Below are positions 27,228 through 64,000 of a stretch of DNA of 64,000 nucleotides, one piece after another. Location: contig JACAXG010000014.1 in assembly GCA_018881555.1 (NCBI GenBank), positions 7,992,213 to 8,056,212 on the forward strand. Direction: 5' to 3'. The stretch is from Amblyornis subalaris. Taxonomy: Eukaryota > Chordata > Aves > Passeriformes > Ptilonorhynchidae. A program made the position numbers and the translations under genes. The notes beneath the pieces are model-generated. The model was not told the origin of the DNA and made no database searches. It saw nothing but the letters and a program-made list of their open reading frames with translations. Position 1 is the stretch's first letter; each line of letters begins with the position of its first letter.

Positions 27228-27905
27228 CANGGGAGTCTGTTCTGGGTCCAATACTAATCAGTATTTTCATTAAGCACTGGGATTAGAGAATACTGTGTTA
27301 TTATATTTGCAGATGATACCAAGGTGGGGGGCACTTTGAAGGAGAAGAGCTAAATTCAAAATAATCTTGGTAAAATAGATTTAAAAAAAGGTCAATTAAA
27401 AAAAAAAAGAATTATTAAAGAATAATAAATTGCATGAACATTAGATATAAAGTGACTGATTTGGCCTGCCAGAAAAAAAGTTTAAAATGTCATAGCAGAG
27501 ATACATTTGCCAGTAGCCAAAATTATAATAGCTATAGGGGAAAAAACCACTGTATCTTGTTATGCGTTACACAAACACATGTGAGATAAGTGAAATTATT
27601 TTTCCACTGCATGCAGCACAGATAAGGCCTCAGTTAAAGCACCAGCTCTGTTTGGTACTTGTCAGTTTAGAAAGGAAGTGGCCAACTGGATAATGTCCAG
27701 ATGAGAACAACAAAAATAATCACAGATTTTATCAGAAAAACTTAAGGAAACTGGGTGTTCTTCAGGTTAAAGTAGGAGGATTATTTTCAGATAGTACAAA
27801 GGTAATGCTCACTATTGTACTTCATATTTGGGCCAGGAAAAGAAGCAAAAAAATTACCTACTGGTGAAGAAGATCTAGGTTAGAGGTTCAGAAAAACTTA
27901 ATGCT
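27228..27905 (+). mobile_element. ancient CR1 LINE fragment, sense orientation
   Basis: The segment follows the CR1 ORF2 C-terminal and 3' region in order. It starts with a CTGGGTCCAATACTAATCAG-type block, then the TTTGCAGATGATACCAAG block (the FADDTK motif of CR1 reverse transcriptase). Next come a GATAAGGCCTCAGTTAAAGC block, an AGATGAGAACAACAAAAATA block, an AAACTGGGTGTTCTTCAG block and finally a GATCTAGGTTAGAGGTTCAG-like block near 27870. Many substitutions and small indels, including A-rich insertions around 27380-27420, have destroyed the reading frame. It is an old, dead insertion; boundaries are approximate. The family match is from memory of CR1 consensus structure. Confidence 0.8.
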
Positions 27906-30900
27906 TTGGGGGATATTGATCCTTTGTGATTGATTTTTGGAGCAGCTGGATGACCAGGATTGGCTGGTGCAGCAGGCCTTGGGCAGGAGTTTGGGATTGG
28001 AAAACTGCTACCCATTTTATTTTCTAGAACACAGTTGCTTAACTTCCAACTGATGCCAGTGATATTGAAGTATCTCAATGAATTTATGTGGAACAAGCAA
28101 AATTGGAGATAAGCAAAACAGAAGGAAATACAGTAACTTAAAAACCATGAAACACTATTTTGCTTGCTGTGGCTGGTCATTGAATAACATATTCCTGAGT
28201 ACTATATGCTGAGCTGTTCTCTCACACATTAGCACGAGATTGTAGTACCTGCCATGTAATCTNTGAATTATCAAGTGGCTGGTAAATTCATAATTCAAGA
28301 AGTTTTACTGTTAACTATAATCTCAAATTAAATTTGAAGTCTTCATATAATTAATACAAGCAATCATGTCACCACCATTATCATTGAGATGCTTATAGCC
28401 CTAGTGGTGAAGGAAGCATGATTTGTGTAAAAGTGCAGTAGCAGTAATTAAACTCATCATTGTAACTGGAAAAGAAGACAGACACCTGAGATCTTATTTC
28501 CATTGTCAGCCACCAAGGTTTGGACTGCATGTGTTCTTTTAGCCTCTGACCAGATGAAACTGCCTGTTGTGTCACCAAAGGTTAGTTATGCAAGGCAAAA
28601 CTTAGGTAATCCGTGTGGATTCCACAGAAAGAATCACTATAAGTTTCAATTTGTAAATAAATTTACAGCAATTGTGTTCGGTTTCTTCCAGATGTATTTT
28701 AACAAATAGATTCATGGGTGGTATGATATTAAAAAGAAATAGAAAATTGGAGAATATTTGCAGGTCTCATTCACCAATTCATAAATGTGAATCTTCCCTG
28801 CTTAAGAATGATTTGAAGGAATAATATGTCAAATGTGTACTTCCAAAGAATAACTTCAGTAAGATCTACAGAGTAGGGATAAACCTCCAGTGGCCCAGCA
28901 TTGTTCCCACTCAGGTCAATGACAAGCCTGCTATTTATTTCAGTTGGACGATCTCACAGTTATTTTAGCAATTAGGTTCACATAATGAATTAATTACATA
29001 AAATTATAAGCAATTTGTAGACAAATACAAAGAAATTAAATTAACCGGATAAATTATATGCTGTGAACCACTCATCTGTAATACTTATCTTTTGCTATCG
29101 TGCACCCTTAGAGATATTCCAAATAAGAAATACAGTTTAATAAAAGTGATTTAAAAATATAACTGTTACAGGATTATTTAATTGAGATGTGGATTATTTT
29201 ATAAAATTTTTGTTGAAATTATCAAGTAAATTCCAAAAGATCTCATGCAAATATATCACAAAACAGAATCACTAGCACACTCTCTCTTGTTTTTCTGAGG
29301 CCAGCATTTAAATCTGCACTGGATGCTGTCCCTCCTGGCCGTTTTTCATTGAGCCAGTGAAATAATTTCAGATTACAGCAGTGGCACAAATCCTAGGGTA
29401 AAATCAGAAACAGGGTCAGGTTGCCCACAGGGAATTCAGTGTTCCAAAGCTAGAACTGATTTATTACCAACCAGTTTGTTTATAGCTATCTTTGATATCT
29501 TCTGACCACTTTGAATTATGCATTGTTGACATACCCTCAGCCAACCTCTACTGATATTAATAAAACATTGAAAACAATAGATATTCAACTAAGGACAGAG
29601 TAAAAAATGTTTAAAAGCCTCTAGATTTGTTTCAATATGTGCTTTAATAGGGTGAGGCTTAACATCTTACAGCAATAGCATCAGTACTGTACCTTTGCTG
29701 TGATCAAACATACAGTACAGTAAGGAAGCTGCCAGAGGGCTGAACACCAGACTTCTCATTCCGTCAGAGCCATTATCAACTAAAAATGTATGCTTTCAGA
29801 AAGGCAGGAGATTGGGAAACAAAAACAAAAATAAAAATATGTGAGGAAATCATGAAATATGGGAGATTTATAGATTTACAGCTGCAGCAGGCCTAGATGG
29901 AGAAAGTGAGACAGCAGAAAAGGGATTAGGATTAGGATTACTTATGCACTTATATAACGTTTGTTCTAAATTTGATTACAGTACTCAGTAAAATGAGAAC
30001 TCAGTATTCATCATGCACAGCAAAAAACTTCACATGTCAGCATCTTCATTTACATTTGCAAAAATAATTAGGAATCATTTGTAAAATGATTTAATTATGT
30101 TAATCAGCCAATGTTTTGCTACACTTTGAAGACATAAAGCATTGTAGGAACTTCAGACGGAGCAACCATATGTTTGTTTGCCTCATATGGCTGCAGGAAC
30201 ATCATCTGTCATGTTCACAGCTATTTTTTTTTTTGTCTGCAGAGTCCACAGACATCCCTGCATGGTAGATTATTGCACCCTACTTCTGGAATACTAGGCC
30301 ACAAAGGGATTTTTAAAAAATAATAAATATATGCACACACACTCTCAAATTTTGAATATCCAGCTTCAGATTTATAAAGCTTAAGTGCTAAACACTTCCT
30401 ATGGGTTTATTTATTCTGTAGCTAGTTCTGAAACTTGACTCTGAAATTGTAGACAGGTTTTTGAAACTCTGAGCCTACGTGACTTTTCTTAAAGCTTAGC
30501 CAGAAATGAAATGTGAAGGTGGTGTGGAATCAGTGGTACCACGACCTGTCATTAGACTTTACATATACTCTTCTTATATGATACACTTCTTGTCGTAAAA
30601 TGCACCTTTTGGTTATGGTACTCCAACCTCAAGGCCAGTAAAGTCTCATTCCCCAAGAACAGTGATCAACCTATTTTAGTATATTTATGCTGAAATAAAG
30701 AGGGAGGGGGAGAAACCCCAACCAAAAGCCTATTTTGTGATTGGTATTCAAAGCCATCAGCGTAAACTAAACCACAATGTGCTGTGTCTGCGCGCGAGGA
30801 AAGCGTGACTGATGTGCACAGCCCGGCCCAGGACAGGGATCCGGTGGGAGGGAGGTCACAACTGTTTGGAGCCAGCTTGGCATTCCTGGTGGACACATCT

Positions 30901-33900
30901 ACACAGGAGATCTGCCCAGAGACAGACAGTGTGTTATTAGCATACACGTGAACACTTGGTTGAGGTAGGAAGGATGGTGGTGCAAGGAAAGCTGGTGGAA
31001 AGATAGATCCCATTGCAGTTATCAGCTGGAGATGTGATTAATGTACCACTTCGGAAGTGCCAAAAACTTTACTGTAAATACTGTGTTAGAAGGAAGAAGT
31101 GTTTTTGTCAGCTTATTCTGTTTGGTAAATGCTTTTGTTAAGCTCTTTTGCTATACAAAATGCATCTCTGTTAGCAGAAATTGCTTTTACAGCCTCTCCA
31201 GTGTTGAGTAAGTGCAAAGTGGTGATTTTGTCTTCATTTGCGAGACCTTCTCCTACCCACTGACACACCTGAAAACTGAGTTCATGGCCAACATTGGCAG
31301 AGCTCTTCTGTTTTGTCCTCTGTCACCCAAGCTGGCTGTATCAGTTTTAGATGAGGCACTGAAATTTTCTTCACCTCTCCAAGGTGTCTGTGTTGCCTCT
31401 CCAAGCCTCTCAGCCTTGTTTCCTGAGGCATTTGTGTAACCCAGACAGGCTGGAGCCCTGTGCTTTGTCATGGACACACCTGTGCAAGGGAGCAACCACT
31501 ACGCTTTAAGACACCTGTACAAAGCAGGACACAAGTTTAATCTCTCACCCTTGAGAAAAGGAGGAACTCACCAATACTGCGTAATATCCAGCCCCTTACC
31601 ATTGAGGCACATGCCTAAATAGTGGGGAATTGATAGTGAACACTAAATTAAGGCTCTCCTAGATTGTTTTGCCTTTATCCTTGGATGAGTTGAGAGAATG
31701 GAAGAGCCTTGAAAAGGAGCCTGTGTAATCACAGCTCGTTGCTGCTGGGAGAGGTAAGAGCCATAGGCATCCAAGTTAGGTTATCAGCATTCAAGCTGGC
31801 TACAATCCAGCCAACAGCACAGCAAGGAACACCTTCAGGAATATCTACTTCATAATTTGAGTGCTGTATAGGAACATGTTAGCTGGCTTTGTATGAGCTA
31901 GCTCAAATACTAAAAAACTGAACCCTGGAAACATAAAAATATGTTATGTTAGTTATGACAAGCTTACTTAATTTCTAAATCTCACTGAGATTTACGTGAC
32001 TTGTAAAGTCTGAACCAGAAGGTGCTCTCAGAAAATCTCTATCCAATTCAGCAGTTTGTCCTCCAAGACACGGGAAACTGAGGTTCTATGTGAGGGGACT
32101 TGAAATCCTACCTCCTACTACCTGGAGAACATTCCATATAGTAGATGTTATATCATTTTGAAATAAGCTATTAAACCAAGAGAGCGTGTACAACCATGGA
32201 CAGAATCCCTATGTTCCTTTCCCACAGAGATCTCAAACTCCTTTCCAACATAGCATCCCTAAGTGTGTAACTGTTTGTATTACAGTTGTCACGGTAATGT
32301 CCCGGGTGGCCAGTGTTGAGAGACCTAGGTACCAGTCCCTGTGTTTATTCTCCAGAATTGAATCTTTCTTCATCCACTCAGTGGTCTTAACTGAGGTGCT
32401 ACAGTGCAGAAAAAAAATTCCCTGTAGAGTATTATGAGATGAGTTTTTCATTGAGATGCGTCGTTTTCTGCCTGGGCGTTTTTTGCAAAGGTTAACCATG
32501 AGGTGATGCATGAATGCCAATAATCACTTGGGCTATAACAACAACAAAGTAAGTTGTTATAACAGGATGAGGATAAGAATGAATTAGTTGGAAAAGTGTA
32601 TTTTTATAAATCATTAAATAAAGAGTCTGGAGAAAAAATTCACATTTTATAAGGATATCCTTGTTTACAATACAGAATAACAAAATGATGTCACTGTCGA
32701 GGATATTATAGAAATTAACTGACTTAACACATTTCCTTGCAAAACCTTAGTTTTGCAAGTCCTCCACTTTCCATCAAGACAAGGCCATTGGAGATGTTCC
32801 AAACCTTATGAGCCATGGGTTAAAAAAATGTCTCTCTTCCCTTAAAAAAAAATGAAAGAAAGGAGAAAAAGAGCATGAACAATCAGCGTTTATTCTTCAT
32901 CCTGGTCATATTCAGCTTCAAGAAGATAAGGGATGGCTTTTCAGGATTTCCTGTTTCCTCTAATCTTGGACTGCTTCCCTGGGGGAAAAGAAAACAAAAC
33001 TGCTTTAGAGAAAGCCACAAACTGAACATTATGGCCTACAGGCAACACGTAATTAAAAAGTTAACAGTGAGGCTGAAAGAGAAGATGCATTTCAATGCTT
33101 TCCACAGCTTCCTGTTATCCTGGGGCCTTGCAAACTGAGTAGCACTGATCGTAAACTCCCTGACTTGCATTTAGCAGGCCAGGCCATTCCACACAGCCAG
33201 GGATGAGGTAAGTGCAGAGCATCTTTGTGTGAAGTGTGGTGCAGTGCAGGGGACTGACAGGTTTGACTTTCTGTGTGTCACATGGAGCCCCTCACCTGCC
33301 ATTCCAGGATCCAGCTCTCTTGAGTTTAATGTGTTGGGTAGAAGTGGAAGTTCTACACTCTAAACAAAGCTCCCAAGTGAAAAGAAAAAAACAACAATGG
33401 AAAGGTGAGGTTTTACATCAAGATCCAGGTTTTAACAACTGAGAGAAAGGGTAAGAAGAAATAACAAAATAACGCAATATTGTGGAGATCCAGTAAGTGT
33501 CTTGGAAATGTCACCTTGTGCATCCGGTAATTTAATCTGATCTTATTTCTTGGAGGGCACAAAGAAGGAGTGACAAACTGCACACAAGGTTTTCCTTTAA
33601 AAAGTTCAGTTCATTTTCTAACTCTTTTACTTTTTCCCTGAAGACTGGTTGCTCTAGGTAAGAATCCACATGTGTCTTTAGATGAAGGGCCTTGTGACTG
33701 AAAATCAGCCACTGATTATCTATATATAATTGATGCTTCAGCCAGTAAGTGAATGCTCATGGAATAAAGATGCCTTGAAGAAACCCTGTGTCTCTCAGGC
33801 AGCTCTTTCTCTCTATGGATTAGAAAAAAACCAGGCTTTTTTATAATGTACATTTTTAATCAGCACCGTAGTTATCTAAGTAAATAATGCATAGATTAAA

Positions 33901-36190
33901 ATACTCATTTAGAGAAATTACAAAATATTTAATTAAAACCAAAGTAATGACTGAGAGGAATTTTCCACCAGGAAAATGATTTACAATAAGGAGTATTACT
34001 GGCTTTTGCTACACAAACCTACATCCCTACTCTTCACCTCTTAGGCTTTGCTGTTTTTCTGTTTAGCCCCAAAGGACAGAGGTGTTTTCTAGATGCANCA
34101 CAAGATCTGGGCTGCCCCAATGTCAGTGCACCAAAGCACACCATCCCCTTTCCTACCACGTGCCATGTTCGNACTGCAGCAGCACCCTGGGAGCCTGGGA
34201 TGGGGCTGGTGCACCCCAGGATGTGGCAGGTGAAAGGGTTCNGCTGCCAAGCACTTCGGAGTTTTCAAAGGCAGGAATGCTGGAGGCAGCTCACCCTCTG
34301 GCACCAGTGCCGCACTTCCATCTCGTCTCATCATGTACTGGATGTGGCCACACAGCCTGACAGCACTTCACCAGCCCCTGCTCAAAAAGGGCCCCAAAAC
34401 ACTGTTCAAAACTAATGGAAATGTGTGAATATCTTGCAGAGGAACAAGCTCAGAGAGTACCCTCAACAGCCCCAGCATCAATCTGATGGTTGCATGTTNA
34501 GGCAATGATTCTGTGGTTACCAATGTTTAATTTTATAAACCTAAAAGTAGCACCATTGATTATATAAGAATTACTCACAAGCATATAAATAAAAGCTTGC
34601 TGGACCTAACATTTAAGTGTGTGTTTTTATGTTTATGTAAATATTTTTTTATCAGACAACATTTGTGTCCTGATCTTGCTAAACAAACATTTGAAATCAT
34701 TGCTCTCATAGATACTTAACTGGAAAGCTTGGAGTCCAATCAGGAGAGCCTGGGCCATGGGTTAAACCTAATCNTCAGAAGGTGACTTTTTTTCTTCAGC
34801 AGTTGCCAGCAGTTGCTCTTTTTTTCTGTATAAGCCTGCTGTGTGAATGCAGGTGAGGCTTCAGGGCAGTATTTTAAACTGTGATCTCTGATGTGGGAAT
34901 CTTAATTCTTAATATAGTTGACCTCTGACTTGAGAAGTGCTGAAGATTTGTTGGTTAATCAATATCTGGCTTGGCTGCTCTGCTTCAATTTTCTCTTCTG
35001 AAAACTATTTATCTTTCCAGGGTGAGATGAAACTTCATAAATGTCTAGTGTGGGCTTTTGAGCAATTTAAAAGGTGCCAAGNTTTACTAGGCAGGATGCT
35101 AGGAAAGGATGTTATTCTAGTGGAATTTTTCTGTACATTGGAAAAGGTGCAGTCAGAGCCTCTGCTGCACACAGCAAAATAATTCCATCCTATCAATATA
35201 CTTTCATCCACTAAAATACAAACATCTTAGAGTGAAAATATGAAAAATACAAACTGCAGGGTTCAGATCACTTGCAAATTGCTTCCAAGTTTTGTTTGGT
35301 GAAACAGTATCATTACAGCAACGTGGAACAGACAGCGCCAAGCANCTTTATGTAACACAACTGCAAGCCATGGAAACAGAGGCTTGCAGAAAGTGCAACT
35401 CACACNTGAATTTGGCAGGGACAGAGTGACAAATATCCTTGCACTTCAGAGTAATGGCATATGAATTTTAGTGTGTAGTGGTCAGGACCCTGTTCTACAT
35501 CTGATGATAAAGGAGAAGCACGAATATTGAGCGTATCAGTTCAGCTTCTGGCTTAAGGCCACTCTCCAGGCAACGTGCCACAGCTATGAAATCACTCTGT
35601 TATTTTCGACTTCACATTAGATGAATAGGGTAGTGCAAGCTGTTTGAAACTCAGCTTTGATGTATTTAAATGTTTTGAAATAATGCCTAGCATTTAATAC
35701 AGAGTTTTGCTAACATTAGCTTTCCTAAGTGCCTGATAAAAATAGTTTTATTCCCTGCTGTTTAAATGCTATTTTTCTAATTAAATGCAGATGCTTAAAC
35801 CATCAGCATTTGCCATAAGATTCTGTTGTTCAGACATTAGATCATCTATTTTAAATACTGAATTATGTTCTAAATTTCTAACTGAACACTAAAAACTATG
35901 GCAGAAACGATTATGATTCATTGCTATATATCATAATTCCTTGGGAACAAATGGGAGCGGCAGGACCAGTGCTCTTCACATACAAAAACACTTTAAGTCA
36001 GTGTCAAAGTTGTCAATTACTTCAGTGACAACTGCATTTGGCCACAAATGCCCAGGTCTTTACCGCTTAAAATAATCTCCTTTAGTTCTTAGTCACACAG
36101 GCGCAGAAGCTGCAGACTTGTATAGGTGTGTCCAAGTGTTTGGTGCTGAACACTGTTTTGTTTTCATAAGCAGCAGCTGTTTTCCNAGCA
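27906..36190. other. intergenic, no recognisable gene
   Basis: AT-rich sequence facing the ATP11B promoter. ORFs are short and unrecognisable. Segments at about 28240-28380 and 35640-35880 are rich in homeobox-type ATTA/TAAT cores and low in repeat character, so they are candidates for conserved non-coding elements. A (GGATTA)3 tract lies at 29923-29940. The final kilobase has no sign of another gene abutting ATP11B. Confidence 0.55.
29923..29940. repeat. (GGATTA)3 short tandem repeat
   Basis: Three exact copies of a six-base unit. The unit differs from the vertebrate telomere repeat (TTAGGG), so this is not an interstitial telomere. Confidence 0.9.
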
Positions 36191-36297
36191 AAATCACAGA
36201 ACTGTCAAGCTTGGGAGGGACCTCTGGAGATCATCCAAACCAACCCCTCTGCCAAGGGTCACCCAGAGGAGGTGGCACGGGAACGCGTCCAGGTGGG
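36191..36297 (-). mobile_element. CR1 LINE 3'-end fragment
   Basis: Read on the + strand it begins AAATCACAGAACTGTCAAGC and continues through GGGACCTCTGGAGATCATCC, CCAACCCCTCTGCC and GGAACGCGTCCAGGTGGG. This is the standard order for the reverse complement of avian CR1 3' ends. The match is lost after about 36297. It is strongly 5'-truncated, as usual for CR1, and sits roughly 300 bp upstream of the ATP11B CpG island. Confidence 0.85.
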
Positions 36298-36915
36298 AAG
36301 ATTTCTTCCAGTGGAAGATTTCGAGGAGATCGCTGCCTGACATCAGTGCGCTCCCACACCCAATTTTGAGCCCACAGCAGTTCACGACAATGCTGCCAGC
36401 AGCGGGGAGAGAGCAGGGCGCCACATCCCNCAGCGCCTGTCCCCTGCTTTGGGAGACCCGCACACCGTGAACTTGTGTTTCAACTTTATATCGGTGGTTA
36501 TCTGGCCTCTCTTCGAAGTCTTTACTGAAACATGTGCACGCTTTGCGTTTTTTGCAAGAAAACAAAGATAAAACAATCAAGTTGCGAAGTCGCTTCACTT
36601 CGGTAGAGCAGGGGGCCCTCAGAGGCTGAAGCCCTGGCTGAGGGCGCTGAGCCCTGACAAGGCTGCGGCCGGAGCCCGTGTGGGGAGCTGGGATTTTGCC
36701 CGAGGGTCACTCGGGTCAGTCGGGCCCACGCACGGCCCCTGTGGCCCACAAGCGGCACCTCAGGGCAGCGGAGCGGCCGGGCCACGGCAGCCCANGCCCC
36801 GGTGGGTCACACCCGCCTCCCCCATTGCTCCATCCTCCCACCGGCCCCTCTCCCCGCCTCGCCACGTCACTTCCCGGGGCGGCCGCAGCCGCCGGGTGTC
36901 AGCGGCCGCGCTGTG

Positions 36916-37020
36916 ATGGCGGCGGCAGCCGCGGCTCGGGGCGCCGGCGGGGCTGTGCCGCTCCTGACTCGGCGTGGGCCCCGCGCNATGGGGAGCAGCC
37001 GCGGCGGGCGGCTCGCTTGA
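36916..37020 (+). promoter_or_regulatory. upstream ORF in ATP11B 5' UTR
   Basis: The ATG at 36916 opens a 34-codon alanine/arginine-rich frame ending at TGA 37018-37020, 85 nt before the ATP11B start and in a different frame. A second in-frame ATG occurs at 36988. If transcription starts upstream of 36916, this uORF would be translated first and could dampen ATP11B translation. If the start site lies within the YY1-like motif or downstream, it would be absent. It includes one ambiguous base at 36987. Confidence 0.4.
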
Positions 37021-37043
37021 GGCGGCGGCGGCGGCGACGGCGG
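37021..37043. repeat. GGC trinucleotide repeat in the 5' leader
   Basis: Five perfect GGC units (37021-37035) followed by an interrupted GACGGCGG extension. It lies between the uORF stop and the ATP11B start, so it would sit in the 5' UTR. It is short and interrupted. Confidence 0.85.
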
Positions 37044-37105
37044 AGGGAGGGCGCGGCACTGCCGAGGGAGCCCCGCCGCGGGGGCCGCGACCCGCGCCGC
37101 CGGGG

Positions 37106-62259
<25,154 letters not shown>

Positions 62260-64000
62260 GTGAGTAAAATCTTACAAGCTGATTGTTTAGAACATGTGGA
62301 GATGGGTAAAATCTTGACCATCACAAGAGTAACTGTTGAACGTATGAAAGTGAGAGGCATTTTTACTAAAAGTATCAAGGGAAGCTGCATATTTCAGATG
62401 GAGATGAGAAAAAATTAGTGAAAGAAAGTTCATTACTACCCAGTTTATTAGATTTAGTACAACAGTTCTGGAAAGCTTGGCTGTTCTGAAGATGGTAATT
62501 TTTAGGCACTGGTATTCAGCTGGTAACTTTGTTGCTATATGTTAACGCATTTATTCATCTGAAGCAATTTCCGGTGATGTATAATGTGGACTACAACAGA
62601 TCCACTGTCATGAGAGGCACTGAGGAGGAGTTTTTGCAGTTGAAATTCCTAGAAATTCCTGGTCTAACAAAGCCTCTGCTACAAATTTTTAGGTTTTAGT
62701 ATACATTTCAAATTACAGCTGGACTGTACAGATAAGTGCTTACATCTGTAACAGGCAAATTGTGTGCACTCACCACCTTTCCTTGTGCAGTCACAGCAAG
62801 TAACAAACAGGTGCAAATATAAAAGTAAAGATGTGAAGCCACTTACAGACTTACATGTGGACTTCCTGAAAAGATTTCTAATTGCTGTGGGTTGGCCCAG
62901 CTACCACAGACAGGCATCCACACAGCTGCTCATTCAATTCCCCCAACCACAACAGGGCAGGAGAGAAAATAGGAAGAACAGGAGTGAGAAAGATCATGGT
63001 TTGAAATAAAGATGTGGAAATCATTCACAAGAAATTGCCACATTTTCAGAAATATTTAGCATTCAAGTTATTTAGTTATTTTTATCTTGAGAGTTGTTGA
63101 TTGTCCAGCTTTCAAAAAACTTTGTTGCCTCTTCTGATAAGGTGAAGTGCTCTGTTACAATGTGTAAATTTGTCATAGAAACAGGTAAATCTGTTGTGGT
63201 TCTTCCACTCCTCTGTGCAAAGTGTTATCTGTTACACTTTTTCTTTTTAGTGAAATTTCTACTTTGAATGTTAAACCAGTGCTGTCTTCCATGTAATATG
63301 TGCCTTCAGTCTGAAAAACTGAATGTCTCTCAGTCTGAGCCTGGCAAACATCTCTCCATTTTGGATGGGAGTGACATGGAGTTCAGAGGGAATGAAGGAT
63401 TTGTCAGTGGTTTCGCAGGAAATATGGGAGTGTAGAAGGCAGGTCGCTTGGCCCCAGGTTCAGTGGCTTAGCCACCCCCACCAAAAAACCCCACCTATAC
63501 CATCCCCAAAACCCCACTCAGCTATTTTCTAAGGTCACTTTATGTGCTACTTAGAGCTTTTCAGAATTCATTACTGCCAAGCTAGACAGGTTCAGCTTTG
63601 GGATAATCTATCAAAATAATTCAGTTGACAACATAAAACAGAGCCTGTTCAAAGGGAGTGTGAAAAAAATAATTGCAAGTTCTGACTACCAGTGGAGCTG
63701 TATCTTGTGTCAGTCAAAGATAAACTTGTCTAGTCTGTGTTGCAGTGATTCAGGTTTTGTATTTTGGGTTTGTCAGACCGGTTTTACAAACTTGAATCCA
63801 GAAATATAAATTATGTTTCTTATGTGAAAAATTTAAATACTTGAGTATTTAGTCCCTTTAGTTCGATTTTTCAGTTAAAGTTTGAGTCTAGCGTAAAATA
63901 TGAACATATGTATATTTAATTTAAAGAATCCATCATAATCTGTGTGTATAATTGGTGCACATGGTATTTGTGATGGTAACTGTTACGTTTGCAGTAGCAT
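62260..64000 (+). other. ATP11B intron 8, partial
   Basis: At least 1,741 nt starting at a GTGAGT donor. The next expected coding block (an arginine followed by PLGPESLLLRG-like sequence in the family) was not found before the window ends, so exon 9 lies to the right. It contains the LTR-like fragment at 62886-63017. Confidence 0.8.
62886..63017. mobile_element. fragment resembling an avian LTR
   Basis: The order GTGGGTTGGCCCAGCTACCA, CACAGCTGCTCATTCAATTC, CCCCCAACC, GGAGAGAAAATAGGAAGAAC and GGTTTGAAATAAAGATG follows a non-coding repeat that I remember as interspersed in bird genomes and related to an endogenous-retrovirus LTR. In that repeat a CTCACTCATTCCCCC block is followed by a GGTTGAGATAAAGACAG block. 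Only about 130 bp can be matched, no retroviral gene is present and the family name is not assigned. The overlapping ORF at 62764-63009 is a by-product. Confidence 0.45.

Noticed and set aside
29923..29940. Possible interstitial telomere repeat
   Set aside because: The unit is GGATTA, not TTAGGG, and there are only three copies.
62764..63009. 81-codon ORF in intron 8
   Set aside because: It runs through the LTR-like fragment and is not similar to ATP11B exon 9 or to any protein I know.

Overview
The window is eukaryotic and almost certainly from a bird. Genes are intron-rich with GT-AG splice sites. The recognisable interspersed repeats are CR1 LINE fragments, including the 3'-end type common in birds, with no Alu, L1 or other mammal-type families. 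One late fragment resembles a long terminal repeat found widely in avian genomes. Single ambiguous bases (n) are scattered through most of the sequence, as in a draft assembly.

Only one gene can be recognised: the 5' fifth of ATP11B, a class 6 P4-ATPase (phospholipid flippase), on the + strand. Its CpG-island promoter and 5' UTR lie at about 36.6-37.3 kb. Coding exon 1 (37106-37132) carries only nine codons and is followed by a 14.9 kb intron. Exons 2-8 then fall at 52070-52186, 53007-53096, 56087-56167, 60374-60481, 60647-60775, 60902-61005 and 62212-62259. The joined frame is open for 234 complete codons plus two bases and is colinear with vertebrate ATP11B. It covers the N-terminal cytosolic segment, membrane helices 1 and 2, and much of the actuator domain including its DGET motif. 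The rest of the gene lies to the right of the window.

The left 36 kb (1 to about 36,190) holds no gene I can identify. In other vertebrates the region upstream of ATP11B is the SOX2/SOX2-OT gene desert, and this stretch looks like such a desert: AT-rich, few repeats, short random ORFs. It contains two small CpG-rich islands without a known gene (about 7.06-7.31 kb and 22.59-23.05 kb), an orphan exon-like segment encoding a signal-peptide-like sequence (3655-3762), one ancient sense-strand CR1 (27.2-27.9 kb) and a few homeobox-site-rich AT tracts that could be conserved non-coding elements.

The introns hold an antisense CR1 3'-end fragment (45.1-45.3 kb), an older antisense CR1/L3-like fragment (about 50.9-51.5 kb), a MIR-like SINE core (48.73-48.80 kb) and the LTR-like fragment (62.89-63.02 kb). 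I found no RNA gene, CRISPR array, operon or novel multi-gene system.
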